Below are positions 6,131 through 7,700 of a stretch of DNA of 7,700 nt, piece after piece. Both the position numbers and the translations under genes were made by a program. How positions within the stretch are numbered: position 1 is the first letter of the stretch; each line of letters starts with the position of its first letter. This stretch comes from Acidobacteria bacterium 37-71-11 (GTDB lineage: Bacteria > Acidobacteriota > Thermoanaerobaculia > Thermoanaerobaculales > Thermoanaerobaculaceae): assembly GCA_002279285.1 (NCBI GenBank), contig NCBR01000134.1:1-7700 (forward strand). Reading direction: 5' to 3'. The notes under the pieces were generated by a model. It ran no database searches. It was not told where the DNA came from and saw only the letters and a list, made by a program, of their open reading frames with translations.

Positions 6131-6451
6131 TCAGCGGGAGCTGGCTGAACGAGGAGCGAACGGTGCGGCCCGGCGCTGCGCCCCGGCGTTGCACTTCGTC
6201 GGCGCCCATCCGCCGCGGATCGTCGTGCTGTCGCAATACGCCTTGCCGGAGCTGGTCGGGTTGTTGAGGTACGCGAGGATGCTCGCGCACGTCTCGTCTT
6301 GGACCGGCACGACCCGGCACACCCCTGCGAACTGGTCGTTGCTGAAACAGCACGGCCCGGGCGCCTCCGCGCTCCGGCCGACCCCGGTTGCGGCCAGCGC
6401 GACGACACCGAAAACCACCGATTTCGCCGTTCCCCACCGCTTGTTGCGCAT
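6131..6451 (-). CDS. Small secreted six-cysteine protein, function unknown
   Basis: A 106-residue protein. Residues 1 to about 28 (MRNKRWGTAKSVVFGVVALA, then ATGVGRSA) form a signal peptide with a basic start and a probable cleavage near RSA/EA. The mature part has exactly six cysteines, Cys34, 35, 45, 55, 73 and 87, in the order CC..C..C..C..C, which suits three disulphides outside the cytoplasm. Between them runs a well-ordered segment, DETCASILAYLNNPTSSGKA, followed by STTIRGGW. After Cys87 the chain becomes Ala/Arg-rich and looks like unselected read-through. ATG 6451 has GGAGGT 5 bases upstream. I know no named family; an exported protein of similar layout seems familiar from environmental genomes, but I cannot name it. 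It lies 89 bp downstream of the flavoprotein gene on the same strand and 34 bp from the convergent solute-binding gene. It could be an adhesin fragment, an inhibitor or a structural secreted protein. Confidence 0.75.
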   Translation of the reverse strand: MRNKRWGTAKSVVFGVVALAATGVGRSAEAPGPCCFSNDQFAGVCRVVPVQDETCASILAYLNNPTSSGKAYCDSTTIRGGWAPTKCNAGAQRRAAPFAPRSASSR

Positions 6452-6456
6452 CGTGC

Positions 6457-6462
6457 ACCTCC
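6457..6462 (-). promoter_or_regulatory. Ribosome binding site of the six-cysteine protein
   Basis: GGAGGT on the minus strand, 5 bases before the ATG at 6451. It is strong support that this small frame is translated and that the start at 6451 is right. Confidence 0.7.
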
Positions 6463-6540
6463 GTCAGGCTCGGGTCACATTGTCTTGAGGGTACCACCGC
6501 CTTGCCGGCACCGCCTCCCCGCCGAGAACAGCCGCTCGCG

Positions 6541-7700
6541 TCAGTCCTCGCCGGCCATCGCGCGCCCGGCGATCCAGCCTGTGGTCCACGCGGCCTGGAA
6601 GTTGAAACCGCCGGTGAGTCCGTCGATGTCGAGCAGCTCGCCGGCAAGGAAAAGGCCGGGGCAGACCCGGCTCGCCATCGTCTTGAAGCCGACCTCTGCA
6701 AGCCGCACGCCGCCGCAGGTGACGAATTCCTCCTTGTTTGCGCTCGTGCCGGTCACCGGCAGCTCCGTACCGAGAAGTTGGTGAACGAGCCGCTGCTGCC
6801 CGGCGCGCGTCAGCTCCGCCCAACGCGTGCCGTGCTCGATCCCCGCGGCGAGCACGAGGCGCCTCCACAGGCGAGCGGCCAGCGGCGCGAACGGCGCGTT
6901 GACCACCAGCCGCCCCGGCTCACAGGCGCGCCGGCGCTGGACCTCCGCCGCAACCCCGTCCCCGGTGAGGTGGGGTAGCCAGTTGACGCGCAGCGCGAAC
7001 CGGTAACCGAGGTCGTGCAGCGCCCGCGCGCCCCACGCCGACGCCCGTAGCACGGCCGGCCCGGAGAGACCCTGGTGCGTCAGCAGCAGCGCCCCGCGCT
7101 CCCGCACGCCCGCAGCCGGCACCGAGACTTCCACCGTCTCGACCGAAACCCCCGCCAGCTCGCGCACCCACGCCGCCTCGACACGGAACGTGAACAGCGA
7201 CGGCACCGGCGGCTCGAGGGTGTGGCCAAGGACGACTGCCAGCGCTCCGGCGGCCGATGTGCGGCAGCCGCCGGTGGCTAGGAGCAGACGATCGCAGACC
7301 AGCCTCTCGCCCCGAGCGAGTGTCAACTCGAACCCCCTTTCCGGGCGCCGGCTGACGGCCTCGACGCCACAGTTGGGCCGGAGCCTCACCCCCGCCGCCG
7401 CGGCCGCCCGCAGGAGGCAGTCGATGACAGTTGCGGACGAGTCGCTGACCGGGAACACGCGGCCGTCGGCCTCTGTCTTCAGCGCCACTCCGCGCGCTGT
7501 GAACCACGCCATCGTGTCGCGCGGCTGAAAACGGGCGAACGGCCCGAGCAGCGCCCGCCCGCCGCGTGGGTACGAGCCGGCGAGTTCGCGCGCGTCGAAG
7601 GAGGCGTGGGTGACGTTGCAGCGCCCGCCGCCGGAGATCCGCACCTTGGCGAGCAGGCTCGCGCCCTTCTCGACCACGGTGACCTCGGAGGCCGGCGCCG
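6541..7700 (-). CDS. YhiN/BaiN (HI0933)-family FAD/NAD(P)-binding flavoprotein, N-terminus beyond the right edge
   Basis: The frame is open to the right edge, so the true start and the GxGxxG FAD motif lie outside; the visible part is about 386 residues. It begins with the end of the Rossmann fold, EVTVVEKGASLLAKVRISGG, followed by GRCNVTHA, the signature of the HI0933/YhiN family. Counting from the GTG at 7677 (an internal Val, not a start), further family landmarks are LLLATGGC (131-138), LLLTHQGLSGPAVL (197-210), EEFVTCGGV (316-324), FKTMASRVCPGLFLAGE (331-347) and LLDIDGLTGGFNFQAAWTTG (348-367). TGA at 6541-6543 ends the gene. Members bind FAD. BaiN from a gut Clostridium has been linked to reducing bile-acid intermediates, but most relatives, including E. 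coli YhiN, have no settled substrate, so only flavoprotein oxidoreductase is claimed. The 89 bp after it contain the six-cysteine gene's ribosome site and no clear terminator, so read-through into that gene is possible. Confidence 0.93.
   Translation of the reverse strand, partial: APASEVTVVEKGASLLAKVRISGGGRCNVTHASFDARELAGSYPRGGRALLGPFARFQPRDTMAWFTARGVALKTEADGRVFPVSDSSATVIDCLLRAAAAAGVRLRPNCGVEAVSRRPERGFELTLARGERLVCDRLLLATGGCRTSAAGALAVVLGHTLEPPVPSLFTFRVEAAWVRELAGVSVETVEVSVPAAGVRERGALLLTHQGLSGPAVLRASAWGARALHDLGYRFALRVNWLPHLTGDGVAAEVQRRRACEPGRLVVNAPFAPLAARLWRRLVLAAGIEHGTRWAELTRAGQQRLVHQLLGTELPVTGTSANKEEFVTCGGVRLAEVGFKTMASRVCPGLFLAGELLDIDGLTGGFNFQAAWTTGWIAGRAMAGED

Overview
The window is a GC-rich, gene-dense stretch of bacterial chromosome. 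It has seven protein-coding loci, no RNA gene that I can see, no transposase and no CRISPR array. The combination of a ChoD-like GMC oxidoreductase, a long variant aldehyde dehydrogenase, a diderm-style lipoprotein and small secreted proteins would suit a soil or sediment bacterium with a high-GC genome (Deltaproteobacteria-, Myxococcota-, Acidobacteria- or Binatota-like). I cannot fix the phylum from sequence alone.

Layout from left to right. Positions 1-1206 (+) hold the C-terminal part of a GMC-family FAD oxidoreductase that enters from the left edge. It is broken near 962-980, where a frame change coincides with loss of the conserved segment just before the GACMG motif. Positions 1206-1282 hold a perfect 16-bp purine/pyrimidine inverted repeat between two convergent genes. 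Positions 1297-3048 (-) encode a long, divergent aldehyde dehydrogenase. Positions 3129-4004 (-) encode an exported protein with a probable CBM9/DOMON-like beta domain and a Gly/Arg-rich tail. Positions 4106-4507 (-) encode a stand-alone CheY-like receiver. A 104-bp divergent intergenic region follows. Positions 4612-6096 (+) encode a family-5 ABC solute-binding lipoprotein with no permease or ATPase in view. Positions 6131-6451 (-) encode a small secreted six-cysteine protein of unknown function. From 6541 past the right edge (-) lies a YhiN/BaiN (HI0933)-type flavoprotein lacking its N-terminus in this window.

How the genes may work together: the GMC oxidase and the aldehyde dehydrogenase, facing each other, could perform successive alcohol-to-aldehyde-to-acid oxidations, but the oxidase looks inactivated here unless the break is an assembly error. 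The receiver, the exported beta-domain protein and the dehydrogenase share a strand and could be partly co-transcribed, with gaps of about 100 and 80 bp. The receiver and the solute-binding lipoprotein diverge from a shared upstream region. I see no convincing new multi-gene system. The items most worth checking are the GMC lesion, the inverted repeat, the four-cysteine ferredoxin-like motif in the GMC protein, and the small six-cysteine secreted protein.
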